A stretch of 29,855 nucleotides of DNA from CAZBEL01 sp964628055 (GTDB lineage: Bacteria > Fidelibacterota > Marinisomatia > Marinisomatales > TCS56): the NCBI GenBank assembly GCA_964628055.1, contig CAZVNL010000028.1:1-29855 (forward strand), read 5' to 3'. The notes under the pieces were generated by a model. That model had not been told where the DNA came from and did no database searches. It saw only the letters and a program-made list of their open reading frames with translations. The position numbers were made by a program, and so were the translations under genes. This document shows positions 1 through 8,355 of the stretch, piece after piece (the stretch's first letter is position 1; every line of letters begins with the position of its first letter).

Positions 1-1206
1 ATTGCCAAGCCGATTGGGAGCATGACCCAGATGGGGACCATCCGCTTGGGAAAGCGTACGGAAGACCGAGTGCCGGTCATAAAAGATTTCGTTCCGCTGA
101 ATGCGCTGGAAGACCTCGTATTCGCGGGTTGGGACATTAACAAAGAAAATCTCTATGAGGTCTGTTTACGAACAGCCGTACTCGACAAAACCTTGGTGGA
201 TCAGGTGCGGCGGCCCCTGGAAGCCATCCGGGTGATGAAGGGCGTCTTCGACCACGAGTATGTTCGCAAGTTGGAGGGTTCCTGGGTTAAGACTGGTAAA
301 AATAAAATGGAGTTTGCCCAGCAGTTAATCGATGATATCCAGAACTTTATTAAGACGCGTAACACCGGGATGAATGTGATGATTTGGTGTGGCAGTACGG
401 AAGTCTATATTCAACCTGGTGAGGTCCACTCCACCTTAAAGAAGTTCGAAGCCGCCTTGCAAAAGAATGATCCTGCCATTGCCCCCAGCATGATTTACGC
501 CTACGCTGCCTTGAAAATGGGAATTCCTTTTGCCAACGGGTCCCCCAATCTAATTGTGGATATTCCAGCTCTGGATGAGTTGGCAAACCAAAATGGTATC
601 CCCATCGCCGGGAAGGATTTTAAGACCGGGCAAACCCTGATGAAGACCATTTTATCACCTGGTCTAAAAGCCCGCCAATTAGGAATTCGGGGCTGGTTTT
701 CCACCAACATTTTGGGAAATCGCGATGGGGAAGTGCTGGACGATCCCGATTCCTTCCGCACCAAGGAAAAGAGTAAGTTGAGTGTCTTGGAATCCATCCT
801 ACAACCCAACCTCTATCCGGAACTCTACCGGGGTTTGTACCATAAGGTGCGCATCAATTATTATCCCCCCCGGGGAGATAATAAAGAGGGCTGGGACAAC
901 ATTGATATCTTCGGTTGGCTCGGTTATCCCATGCAGATTAAAATCGACTTTCTCTGCCGGGACAGTATTTTAGCCGCTCCCATTGTTCTGGACCTGGTGC
1001 TGTTTATGAATCTGGCCCAACGCGCGGGGATGAAGGGCATTCAAGAATGGCTTTCCTTCTATTTCAAAAGCCCCATGACCCTCCCGGAACTCTATCCGGA
1101 ACATGATCTGTTCGTGCAATTGGCCAAGCTTAAGAATACCTTGCGCCATATTATGGGTGAGGAACTTATCACCCACCTGGGTCTGGATTATTATGAAGAC
1201 CGTTAA
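1..1206 (+). CDS. ino1: Inositol-3-phosphate synthase (myo-inositol-1-phosphate synthase), 5'-truncated by the window edge
   Basis: Converts glucose 6-phosphate to L-myo-inositol 1-phosphate in the cytoplasm using NAD. The reading frame is open from base 1: seven codons (IAKPIGS) precede the first ATG at 22 and continue the family segment KPIGSxTQMGTIRLGKR, so the true start and the N-terminal NAD-binding glycine motif lie outside the window. Visible family blocks include GSTEVY, the active-site region with GKDFKTGQT and MKT, STNILGN.DG, and a lysine-rich KEKSK stretch. These carry the conserved catalytic lysines of the family. The gene ends in TAA at 1204-1206, and the next gene's ATG follows at the very next base, so the two are co-transcribed. 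The neighbour is an inositol-1-phosphate cytidylyltransferase, which fixes the likely fate of the product as CDP-inositol rather than free inositol. Identification is strong; only the N-terminus is missing. Confidence 0.95.
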   Translation: MAKPIGSMTQMGTIRLGKRTEDRVPVIKDFVPLNALEDLVFAGWDINKENLYEVCLRTAVLDKTLVDQVRRPLEAIRVMKGVFDHEYVRKLEGSWVKTGKNKMEFAQQLIDDIQNFIKTRNTGMNVMIWCGSTEVYIQPGEVHSTLKKFEAALQKNDPAIAPSMIYAYAALKMGIPFANGSPNLIVDIPALDELANQNGIPIAGKDFKTGQTLMKTILSPGLKARQLGIRGWFSTNILGNRDGEVLDDPDSFRTKEKSKLSVLESILQPNLYPELYRGLYHKVRINYYPPRGDNKEGWDNIDIFGWLGYPMQIKIDFLCRDSILAAPIVLDLVLFMNLAQRAGMKGIQEWLSFYFKSPMTLPELYPEHDLFVQLAKLKNTLRHIMGEELITHLGLDYYEDR

Positions 1207-1938
1207 ATGAAAGCGGTGATTATTGCTGCCGGTCAAGGGCAGCGCATTCGTTCTTTGAGTGGCGAGCTTCCGAAAACACTCTTAACCATTCGTCAGAAAC
1301 CGATCCTCGAAATCCTGTTCGAACACTGCCTAACAGTAGGAATTGAGGAAGTTTTGGTTGTCACCGGTTACAAACATCAGGTAATAGAAAAACATGTGGC
1401 GGCGTTGGGGAAACGGTTTCCGGTGCGCTGTGTGTTCAACCCCCGTTGGCGCGGTTCCAATGGTCTCAGCGTGCTGGCAACCAAGGCCTGTTTTCAACCT
1501 AAAGACAATTTTATCCTCTCCATGAGTGACCATCTTTACCAGCGGGCCTTGCTCAAGAAAGTAATTTCCGTGCCTTTGGAACCCTATGTTGCCCGTGTAG
1601 CCTTGGATTATCGGATCCATGAGATTTTCGATATTGACGATGGTATGAAAGTAGCCACAGCACCGGACAATACGGAAAAGTTGGCGGCCATGTCTAAGAC
1701 CCTGACCGCCTACAACGCCATTGACTGCGGTGTTTTTAAGTGCGGTTATGCCTTTTTTACCGCTTTAGAGGAAGCGCAACAAACGGGTGACTGTTCCCTG
1801 GCGGATGCTTGTCGACTTTTGATTCAAAGGGGGCAAATGGGAGGGATCAACATCGGCCAATCTTTTTGGCTGGACCTAGATACGCCCCAGGCCTGGGACT
1901 ATCTCCAGACCCGGGCGAACCTGCTGTTTCAGGAATGA
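1207..1938 (+). CDS. CTP:inositol-1-phosphate cytidylyltransferase (IPCT-like nucleotidyltransferase)
   Basis: Predicted to form CDP-inositol from CTP and inositol 1-phosphate. The 243-residue protein is a single GT-A-type nucleotidyltransferase domain. It starts MKAVIIAAGQGQRIR with the PKTLL nucleotide-binding segment. It shares with the IPCT half of archaeal/thermophile bifunctional IPCT-DIPP synthases the blocks NGLSVLA.K, FILSMSDHLY (metal-binding SDH in place of the usual GD), D.GVFKCG and FWLDLDTP. The DIPP-synthase half (a membrane CDP-alcohol phosphotransferase) is absent from this protein and from the window. Its ATG abuts the stop codon of the inositol synthase, which strongly supports inositol 1-phosphate as substrate. 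Another sugar- or polyol-phosphate substrate is possible but less likely given the neighbour. Confidence 0.85.
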   Translation: MKAVIIAAGQGQRIRSLSGELPKTLLTIRQKPILEILFEHCLTVGIEEVLVVTGYKHQVIEKHVAALGKRFPVRCVFNPRWRGSNGLSVLATKACFQPKDNFILSMSDHLYQRALLKKVISVPLEPYVARVALDYRIHEIFDIDDGMKVATAPDNTEKLAAMSKTLTAYNAIDCGVFKCGYAFFTALEEAQQTGDCSLADACRLLIQRGQMGGINIGQSFWLDLDTPQAWDYLQTRANLLFQE

Positions 1939-1969
1939 TATCGCCGTAACTTTTAGTCCCCGGTATTGG

Positions 1970-3016
1970 TTGAGACCTTCCGTGAATCATAAACTCTACT
2001 ACTACGCCAACCAGGTGTACCAGTACTCCTTCGCTAAACCCCTCTACGATATTTTAGGGGGCACTTTTTTAGTCAACCGCTTCCGCCGTTTCTTGAGGTT
2101 CAGGTGGTATCTGCGTCATTGGGGGCGTGTTCCGGTTGAAATTCGAGATATTAAAAGTCTACGCGATTTCCGAGGGGTGGTGATCTCCGAAAGTAATTCC
2201 GTGATCCACCACGATTCAGACCTTTGCACGACCATCTTTTTAGGTCACGGCACTGGCGATAAAAAGTACGGCGGTTATGCCCGCAACCTGCTTTCTTACG
2301 ACTACTTTTTTATATCCGGGGAGAAGCATCTGGCCAAGTTACGGGATGTGGGTCTGGAATTACCCGAAGAAAAATTACTTAAAGTGGGTAACCCGCGGTT
2401 TGACGATTACGTGAATAAGAAAATAGATCGTAACACCTACGCGGACTATTTGGGGATACGCGACCGGAATCGAAAAACCGTCCTGTATGCGCCTACCTGG
2501 CGGTGGGGAAACGGGACCCTTTTACGTTATTATAAGAAGTTGTGTAGCGAGGTGACCAAAGAGTTTAACCTGATCATCCGCCCTCACTTCCATGAACGAC
2601 GGTTTATCCCCACCATGAAGGCCTGGGTGCGTTGGAAAGGCCTTCAGCATGTATACTTTTCCAACCCGGCCAATATCGTCCGCAGCGATACTATGCACGA
2701 TTTTGCTATCTCTGATATGCTGGTCAGTGATACGTCGTCGGTCCTCTACGAATACCTCATTACAGGTAACCCAATCCTGATTTTGGAATCGGGATATACC
2801 GACCTGCACACTATGCCCAAAAAGTTAGACGTGACGCATCTCGCTGCCCATTACCAGGAAGGCGCTAGGGTTAATCTCTTGGACGCAATCAAGGCCACTT
2901 TATCCCATGCTGACCGAAAGGCCTACCGGGAATTGCTGCACAGTTGTTTTTACTTTAACGATGGACAAAGCGTCCGGCGCATGGCAGACTTTATTCAATC
3001 TTTACCTACCTATTAG
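1970..3016 (+). CDS. CDP-glycerol glycerophosphotransferase-like protein 1 (TagB/TagF fold, PF04464-like)
   Basis: A 348-residue protein resembling the catalytic domain of teichoic-acid polymerases and primases, which transfer polyol phosphate from a CDP-activated donor. Shared motifs in order are GHGTGDKK (HG donor motif), VGNPRFD, VLYAPTW, IIRPHFHE (second histidine), VSDTSSVLYEY and a C-terminal YFNDGQSVRRM. Its size is that of a single-domain TagB-like enzyme, with no extra membrane or glycosyltransferase domain and no signal peptide. A cytoplasmic or peripheral membrane location is expected. The start is TTG at 1970, with a GTG at 1982 as alternative; no strong ribosome binding site is visible. 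It lies 31 bases after the IPCT gene and is the first of three homologues in a row. Donor and acceptor cannot be read from sequence. CDP-inositol is the contextual guess. Confidence 0.8.
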   Translation: MRPSVNHKLYYYANQVYQYSFAKPLYDILGGTFLVNRFRRFLRFRWYLRHWGRVPVEIRDIKSLRDFRGVVISESNSVIHHDSDLCTTIFLGHGTGDKKYGGYARNLLSYDYFFISGEKHLAKLRDVGLELPEEKLLKVGNPRFDDYVNKKIDRNTYADYLGIRDRNRKTVLYAPTWRWGNGTLLRYYKKLCSEVTKEFNLIIRPHFHERRFIPTMKAWVRWKGLQHVYFSNPANIVRSDTMHDFAISDMLVSDTSSVLYEYLITGNPILILESGYTDLHTMPKKLDVTHLAAHYQEGARVNLLDAIKATLSHADRKAYRELLHSCFYFNDGQSVRRMADFIQSLPTY

Positions 3017-3048
3017 GGGAATTCCCTTAACGTGGGAGACTGATTCCA

Positions 3049-4068
3049 TTGCGCTATCTTTTTCTGGTAACCAAAGCCTATTCAGTTTCCATTTTGAACC
3101 CTCTACAGAAGGCCGTCCATAAAAGGGGTGCGGGCGAGGTCCGTTGGTATGTAAGTTCATTCCCTGGGAGTGATACGATTCCCGTTAAGCGGTTGAAGAC
3201 CACGGCCGAGGTGGTTGCTTATGATCCCCATGCCGTCATTGTACCAGGGAACATCGTGCCCCATTTCTGGCCCGGTCTAAAGGTGCAGATTTTCCACGGT
3301 TTGGGAGAGGAAAAACGTGGCCATTACCGCATCACCGGCTTTTTTGATTTGTACTGTACGCCGGGACCCCATATGACCTCGATTTTTGAGCGTCTGGCAC
3401 GTGAACACGGGCATTTTCTCGTTCAAGAAACCGGCTGGCCGAAATTGGATTCTTTGGGCATAAGTAAGCAAGCAGACAGTATTGAGACCTTTGGCTATGA
3501 CCCCCAAACGCCAGTCATTCTTTACGCTCCCACGTTCAGTCCCCGCTATTCCAGCGCTCGGATTTTATATGAAGCAATACAACAACTAAGTCAGAAACCG
3601 TGGCAGTGGTTGGTTAAATTCCATCCCCTTATGGAAAAGAAGGTTATGGCTGACTACCAGGCCTTACAGGGAGACCGTTTCAAAGTGGTGGAAGCCGCTG
3701 ATATTCTCCCCGCGCTACAGGCTGCTGACATATTGATAACAGACACCTCGTCCGTGGCGTATGAGTACTTATTACTGGATCGCCCGATTATTACCTTTCG
3801 CGCTACTACGCGAAGAGATAAAGGGATCGACCTCCTACATCCTTATGAGTTACCAGGGGCCATCCAACGCTCGCTGGAGAATCCCGGTGAATATTCTTCT
3901 AATCGCCAGTATTATGTGCAGCAATTGCACCCCTATCGCGATGGACGGTCATCCCATCGTGTACTGGAATCCATTCAAACTACCTTAGAATCCAAAGCTT
4001 ATGAGCGGTTGCAACCTAAACCTCGGAACTGGTTGCGAAAGTGGCAATTGAGAAGGCTGTTCCCATGA
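3049..4068 (+). CDS. CDP-glycerol glycerophosphotransferase-like protein 2 (TagB/TagF fold)
   Basis: Second homologue, 339 residues. It has IFHGLGEEKRG (HG motif), TGWPKLD, VILYAPTF, VKFHPLMEKK (the classic HP variant of the second histidine motif), ITDTSSVAYEYLLLDRPI and YRDGRSSHRVLE. This version keeps the canonical family residues most completely of the three. It should transfer a polyol-phosphate or similar phospho-head-group from a CDP donor. The start is TTG at 3049, with GGGAG at 3034-3038 at suitable spacing. It overlaps the next gene by an ATGA junction at 4065-4068, so the two are translationally coupled. The C-terminus is basic (KPRNWLRKWQLRRLFP), which could bind the membrane surface. 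It could be a primase or polymerase; sequence alone does not separate these. Confidence 0.8.
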   Translation: MRYLFLVTKAYSVSILNPLQKAVHKRGAGEVRWYVSSFPGSDTIPVKRLKTTAEVVAYDPHAVIVPGNIVPHFWPGLKVQIFHGLGEEKRGHYRITGFFDLYCTPGPHMTSIFERLAREHGHFLVQETGWPKLDSLGISKQADSIETFGYDPQTPVILYAPTFSPRYSSARILYEAIQQLSQKPWQWLVKFHPLMEKKVMADYQALQGDRFKVVEAADILPALQAADILITDTSSVAYEYLLLDRPIITFRATTRRDKGIDLLHPYELPGAIQRSLENPGEYSSNRQYYVQQLHPYRDGRSSHRVLESIQTTLESKAYERLQPKPRNWLRKWQLRRLFP

Positions 4069-5162
4069 CGACCGTCCTGTTTGAAACCCAGCATCTGTAT
4101 TATTTACCCCAGTTTTTGCCCATCATGTCGGAGATGGGTAAGCGCAAGGAATATCAACTTTTTGCCTCCCTTGGCGCCAGGGCGACTCCTCCAACCTTCA
4201 GGCGTTTTCAGGAAGCGCTGTACACCCGGGATATTCAAGTCATTACGGGTGGCTCCGAACGGGAGCGAGTGGAAAAGTGTAAGGAACTGGGACCCGACGT
4301 CCTCATCGTAGGCAATGTGGGCCAGGCCGAAAAAATTGCCCGCACAAACACGCTGGTGGTAATGGTCTATCATGGGATTGGATTGAAGGAATCGTACTAC
4401 CGGGATAGTTCTCCAAGGGTGGATCTCTTTGCGGTGGAATCCCAGGAGCGTTACGAAGCACTGATCAACCAGGGCTTTGAACCCCATCGTCTGGCCTTGA
4501 CGGGTTTCACCAAACTGGACCCACTCTTTAATCCTCGTTTGGGGATGGATGACCAAGACCGCGAAAAGGCTGTGAACTCTTCAACGGAGCAGACGATCCT
4601 ATATGCCCCCACTTTCTACCCTTCTTCAATAGAGCAGACCTTGCAATTATTTCTCCGCAAATCCCCGCCCGGGAGAGTATTTATTAAACTTCACCAATTC
4701 AGTTGGGAGCTGCCCAAGTATCGCCATCATGTGGATCTGGCCCGGCGCGTGGCACAGCGCGAAGATTTCGTGTTAATCCCCCAACGGGAATTCAATATTC
4801 TACCCTACTATAGGGCGGTTTCAGTCTTGGTGAGTGATTTGTCATCTACGATATTCGAATACCTGGCCCTGGATCGTCCCATTGTGCAAACCTTGTATTT
4901 CACTTTACGGAAAAAACACCGCGTTTTCCCCTTTCTAATAAGGCGACGGTTAGATCGGGAACGTATGGGTGGGGTGGATTTCACCGTCCCGGTACATGAA
5001 CCGAAGGAGTTAATTCACGCCCTAAAACAAGTTTTCGTCGAGGATACTTTACAAACTCAACGGAAACAGGCGGTCAAACGTTATCATTATCGATTGGACG
5101 GGTTCGCTTCCCAACGTCTGCTGGAAGCCATCGCGAATAAACTTGGTCACGGAAGTCCATAA
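4065..5162 (+). CDS. CDP-glycerol glycerophosphotransferase-like protein 3 (TagB/TagF fold, divergent)
   Basis: Third homologue, about 365 residues from the ATG at 4065. I prefer this start to the GTG at 4041 because it gives an ATGA overlap with the preceding stop and has AGAAGG at 4051-4056. Motifs are MVYHGIGLKE, TGFTKLDPLF, ILYAPTFYP, IKLHQFSW, VSDLSSTIFEYLALDRPI and YRLDGFASQRL. The second histidine motif reads HQ rather than the usual HP, and the region after SDLSS carries a basic insertion around FTLRKKHRVFPFLIRRR. The fold and the two key histidines are kept, so it is probably active but with a different acceptor or product. It is the last of three adjacent members and is followed after 20 bases by a second cytidylyltransferase. 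The specific substrate is unknown. Confidence 0.78.
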   Translation: MTTVLFETQHLYYLPQFLPIMSEMGKRKEYQLFASLGARATPPTFRRFQEALYTRDIQVITGGSERERVEKCKELGPDVLIVGNVGQAEKIARTNTLVVMVYHGIGLKESYYRDSSPRVDLFAVESQERYEALINQGFEPHRLALTGFTKLDPLFNPRLGMDDQDREKAVNSSTEQTILYAPTFYPSSIEQTLQLFLRKSPPGRVFIKLHQFSWELPKYRHHVDLARRVAQREDFVLIPQREFNILPYYRAVSVLVSDLSSTIFEYLALDRPIVQTLYFTLRKKHRVFPFLIRRRLDRERMGGVDFTVPVHEPKELIHALKQVFVEDTLQTQRKQAVKRYHYRLDGFASQRLLEAIANKLGHGSP

Positions 5163-5182
5163 ATTTGTAGATTTCACGCTTC

Positions 5183-5911
5183 ATGAGAGCCGTAATATTA
5201 GCCGCCGGTGTTTCCCGGAGATTGTATCCTCTAACGGAAACCATTCCCAAGTGCCTCTTAAAGGTTGGGGAGAAGCCCATCATCGCCTACCAGTTGGAAG
5301 CCCTCCAGGAACTAAACGTCTTCAATACAACGGTTATAGTGGGATACTACCGGGAGCAACTACAGGATTATCTCATCAGAACCTTCCCCCAGTTCACTTT
5401 TAATTTTGTTGTAAACCACCATTTTTTCGACACCAACACCGCCTATTCCATGTATCTGTGCCGGGAAGAATTAGGGTCGGATCAACAGCTTATTATAAAC
5501 GGGGATGTTCTCTATCCCAGGGTTTTACTCCAGCGTGTTATGGATGCGAAGTATAATTCCGTCCTCGCAGTGGATATTAAGTCATGCGGGTCGGAGGAGG
5601 TAAAGGTCGTCGAGGGCGATCACCAGCGCATTGTTGCCATTGGTAAACGGCTCATGCCGGAAAACGTCCTGGGGGAGTTTCTGGGCGTCGCCCGGTTTTC
5701 GCAACCCCTGACACAAGCCTTTGCCCACTCCCTCACCACCCTAGTGGAAGCCGGGGGTAAAGAGGATTATTTCGAGGCGGCAATCGATCCCCTGCTGCGT
5801 ACTTTCGCCGTCAACTACGTGGACGTGAGTGACTTACCCTGTATCGAAATAGATTTTGTTGAGGATTATCAACGCGCCCAGAAACTTGTTAAAAACGAGT
5901 TGTTTTCGTAA
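5183..5911 (+). CDS. LicC-like cytidylyltransferase (phosphocholine / phospho-head-group type NTP transferase)
   Basis: A 242-residue single-domain nucleotidyltransferase. It starts MRAVILAAGVSRRLYPLT with PKCLLKV. It has the features of the LicC/aminoethylphosphonate cytidylyltransferase group rather than of glucose-1-phosphate enzymes: NTAYSMYLCREEL, the metal-binding INGDVLY, SEEVKV followed by AIGKRL, LGEFLGVARFS and the C-terminal EIDFVEDYQRA. Such enzymes activate small phosphorylated head groups (phosphocholine, phosphoethanolamine, aminoethylphosphonate and others) with CTP. Its substrate cannot be assigned from sequence. It closes the CDP-donor/phosphotransferase cluster and is only about 20 bases from the third TagB-like gene. 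It implies a second activated building block besides CDP-inositol. An alternative is a hexose-1-phosphate thymidylyl- or uridylyltransferase, which the motifs make less likely. Confidence 0.75.
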   Translation: MRAVILAAGVSRRLYPLTETIPKCLLKVGEKPIIAYQLEALQELNVFNTTVIVGYYREQLQDYLIRTFPQFTFNFVVNHHFFDTNTAYSMYLCREELGSDQQLIINGDVLYPRVLLQRVMDAKYNSVLAVDIKSCGSEEVKVVEGDHQRIVAIGKRLMPENVLGEFLGVARFSQPLTQAFAHSLTTLVEAGGKEDYFEAAIDPLLRTFAVNYVDVSDLPCIEIDFVEDYQRAQKLVKNELFS

Positions 5912-5942
5912 ACTATGTTTCCGAATGATGGAAGAACTGGTT

Positions 5943-6000
5943 GGGGCCTATTCCCCGGGCTTTTTTCGTGGTAGGGACGGTAATTTTTTACCAAGACCCT
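5943..6000 (+). terminator. Weak hairpins after the CDP-donor cluster, possible transcription end
   Basis: A short GGGG/CCCC or GCC/GGC hairpin at 5943-5960 is followed by TTTTTT at 5961-5966. A second stem GGTAA-TTTT-TTACC lies at 5979-5992, extended by AGGG (5973-5976) and CCCT (5997-6000) across an internal loop. Both are weak, but they lie between two unrelated operons in the 188-base gap before maeB, which is where a terminator would be expected. Confidence 0.3.
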
Positions 6001-6099
6001 TTACCGACTGGTCATTTTCCGTGTTGTAGCGCGTAATTCCCAGTAAATTCATCACAACATTTTTTACCACGCAACGCATAGTCAAGTGGGGGGTTATTA

Positions 6100-8355
6100 A
6101 TGATAAGTAAGAAGCAGGCTTTAGAATATCATACTCGTGGGCGAGCCGGTAAAATTGAAGTGGTCGCTACCAAGCCTACGTTAACGCAGCGCGATTTATC
6201 CCTGGTCTACACACCTGGTGTGGCGGAACCGTGCCGGGAAATCTTGAAGGACCCTGGTAAGGTTACCGCGTACACCGCTCGGGGGAATTTAGTAGGCGTC
6301 GTTACCAACGGAACCGCCGTCCTGGGTTTGGGGAATATCGGTCCTCTCGCCGGAAAGCCAGTCATGGAGGGCAAGGGGGTATTGTTCAAGCGGTTTGCCG
6401 ATATTGACGTCTTTGATATTGAAATAAATACCGAGGACGTGGATGCGTTTGTCCAAGCGGTGACGTTATTAGAACCCACTTTTGGGGGGATCAATTTAGA
6501 GGATATCAAAGCCCCGGAGTGTTTCGAGATTGAGCGGCGTTTGATTGCGGCGATGAACATACCCGTTTTTCATGATGACCAACATGGCACGGCCATCATT
6601 TCTGCGGCGGCCCTCCTCAACGCCGTGGAGCTGGCGGGCAAGAAAATGGAGACGCTGCGGGTGGTAATTGCCGGAGCCGGGGCGGCCGCCATCGCCTGCA
6701 CCCGGCACTACATGCGATTTGGCATTAAAAAAGAAAATATTATTATGTGTGATAGCAAAGGTCCCATTTATCTTGGTCGCGAAGTGGGGATGAACCCTTA
6801 CAAGGCCGAGTTTGCGGTGGAGACGAAAGCCCGCACCCTGGCGGAGGCGATGGCGGGAGCTGACGTTTTCCTGGGGTTATCCCAGGGCGGGATCGTGAGC
6901 CAGGAGATGGTGCGTTCTATGGCGGAAAAGCCCATTGTTTTTGCCCTGGCCAATCCTGATCCGGAGATCACTTACCCGGAGGCCAAAGCCGCCCGCAAGG
7001 ATATCATCATGGCTACCGGGCGGTCTGATTATCCTAACCAGGTGAATAATGTTTTGGGATTTCCTTTCATCTTTCGCGGGGCGCTGGATGTGCAAGCCCA
7101 GCAAATCAACACCGCCATGAAGATGGCCGCTTCCCGGGCCCTGGCTGAGTTGGCTCGCGAGGATGTGCCCGATGAAGTGGCTAAGGTTTATGGTAAAGCC
7201 TATCTACGCTTTGGACCCGACTACATCATACCCAAACCCTTCGATTCCCGGGTACTCACCTGGGAGGCCACCGCGGTAGCCCAGGCGGCTATCGATACAG
7301 GGGTAGCCAAGCGACCCGTGGATATGAACGTCTACGGGGATGTCCTCGTAGCCCGCCTGGGAAAAAGCCGAGAACTCATGCAGGAGATCTACCACAAAGC
7401 GCAACGCGACCCGAAACGCATCGTCTTTCCCGAAGGGGAAAGCGAGGGTATTATCCGGGCCAGTCATCAGATGGTCGTCCAGGGAATTGCCCGCCCCATT
7501 TTACTAGGCGATCCCCTAACCATTAACCAGGAAGCAGAACGTCTACAGGTGGACCTCACCGGTGTGGAGCTTATGGACCCCAAACAGTCCGATAGAATTA
7601 ACGATTACGTGCCAGCGCTCTATGAGTTGCGCCAGCGTAAGGGGGTAACCCGGCGACATGCCCGGAATATGATGAAGCGTCCGAACTATTTCGCCTCCAT
7701 GATGGTCTACTTGGGAGAAGCCGATGGATTAGTATCCGGGATCACTAAAAATTACCCCGAGACGCTGCGACCGGCACTCCAGATCATTCCCCTTAGGGAA
7801 GGTGTAAAACACGTTGCGGGAATGTATCTCCTGGTGTTCAAGAACAAGATCAAGTTTTTGGCGGATGTCACCGTTAACATTGATCCCGATGCGGAAACCC
7901 TGGCGGAAATCGCCACGCTGGCTGCAGAAGAGGCCCGCAAATTTGGGGTCACTCCCAGAGTGGCCATCCTGAGTTTCAGTAACTTCGGTACCGTGAAACA
8001 CCCCCTGTCACTGAAGACCAAACGCGCCGTGGAACTCGTCAAAGCTTCCCATCCTGACTTCGAGGTTGATGGTGAAATGCACGCTGATGTAGCCGTTTCT
8101 ACAGAAATGCTTAGAGAACACTTTCCCTTCTCCACGCTTAAGTCCGAAGCTAATGTACTCATCTTCCCCGAGCTTACCGCAGGAAACGTCACCTATAAAT
8201 TGTTCTCCCAGTTAGGTAACGCCACGGCCATTGGTCCCATTCTCATGGGCCTTTCCAAGCCCGTCAATCTGTTACAGTTTGCTTCCAGCACCGTGGAAGA
8301 TATTGTCAACATGACGGCCATAACCGTATTGGATGCTCAATACCATGAAAAATAA
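6100..8355 (+). CDS. maeB: NADP-dependent malic enzyme with C-terminal phosphotransacetylase-like domain
   Basis: Oxidatively decarboxylates malate to pyruvate, supplying NADPH and pyruvate in the cytoplasm. At 751 residues it matches the MaeB class. The N-terminal malic domain has VYTPGVAEPC, the metal/substrate region EDIKAPECFEIE and FHDDQHGTAI. The NAD(P)-binding Rossmann domain has VIAGAGAAAIAC near residues 190-200. From about residue 430 there is a phosphotransacetylase-like domain with RIVFPEGES, which in this class is thought to be regulatory (acetyl-CoA sensing) rather than catalytic. The ATG at 6100 has a G-rich ribosome binding site, AGTGGGGGG, at 6086-6093. It is preceded by a 188-base gap and so probably has its own promoter, although I could not place one firmly. 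The 3' end overlaps the start of the exported carboxypeptidase gene. Confidence 0.96.
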   Translation: MISKKQALEYHTRGRAGKIEVVATKPTLTQRDLSLVYTPGVAEPCREILKDPGKVTAYTARGNLVGVVTNGTAVLGLGNIGPLAGKPVMEGKGVLFKRFADIDVFDIEINTEDVDAFVQAVTLLEPTFGGINLEDIKAPECFEIERRLIAAMNIPVFHDDQHGTAIISAAALLNAVELAGKKMETLRVVIAGAGAAAIACTRHYMRFGIKKENIIMCDSKGPIYLGREVGMNPYKAEFAVETKARTLAEAMAGADVFLGLSQGGIVSQEMVRSMAEKPIVFALANPDPEITYPEAKAARKDIIMATGRSDYPNQVNNVLGFPFIFRGALDVQAQQINTAMKMAASRALAELAREDVPDEVAKVYGKAYLRFGPDYIIPKPFDSRVLTWEATAVAQAAIDTGVAKRPVDMNVYGDVLVARLGKSRELMQEIYHKAQRDPKRIVFPEGESEGIIRASHQMVVQGIARPILLGDPLTINQEAERLQVDLTGVELMDPKQSDRINDYVPALYELRQRKGVTRRHARNMMKRPNYFASMMVYLGEADGLVSGITKNYPETLRPALQIIPLREGVKHVAGMYLLVFKNKIKFLADVTVNIDPDAETLAEIATLAAEEARKFGVTPRVAILSFSNFGTVKHPLSLKTKRAVELVKASHPDFEVDGEMHADVAVSTEMLREHFPFSTLKSEANVLIFPELTAGNVTYKLFSQLGNATAIGPILMGLSKPVNLLQFASSTVEDIVNMTAITVLDAQYHEK

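Noticed and set aside
4041..4064. GTG start at 4041 for the third TagB-like gene
   Set aside because: The ATG at 4065 gives the usual ATGA overlap, has AGAAGG upstream, and begins the conserved N-terminal strand; the extra eight residues do not look like family sequence.
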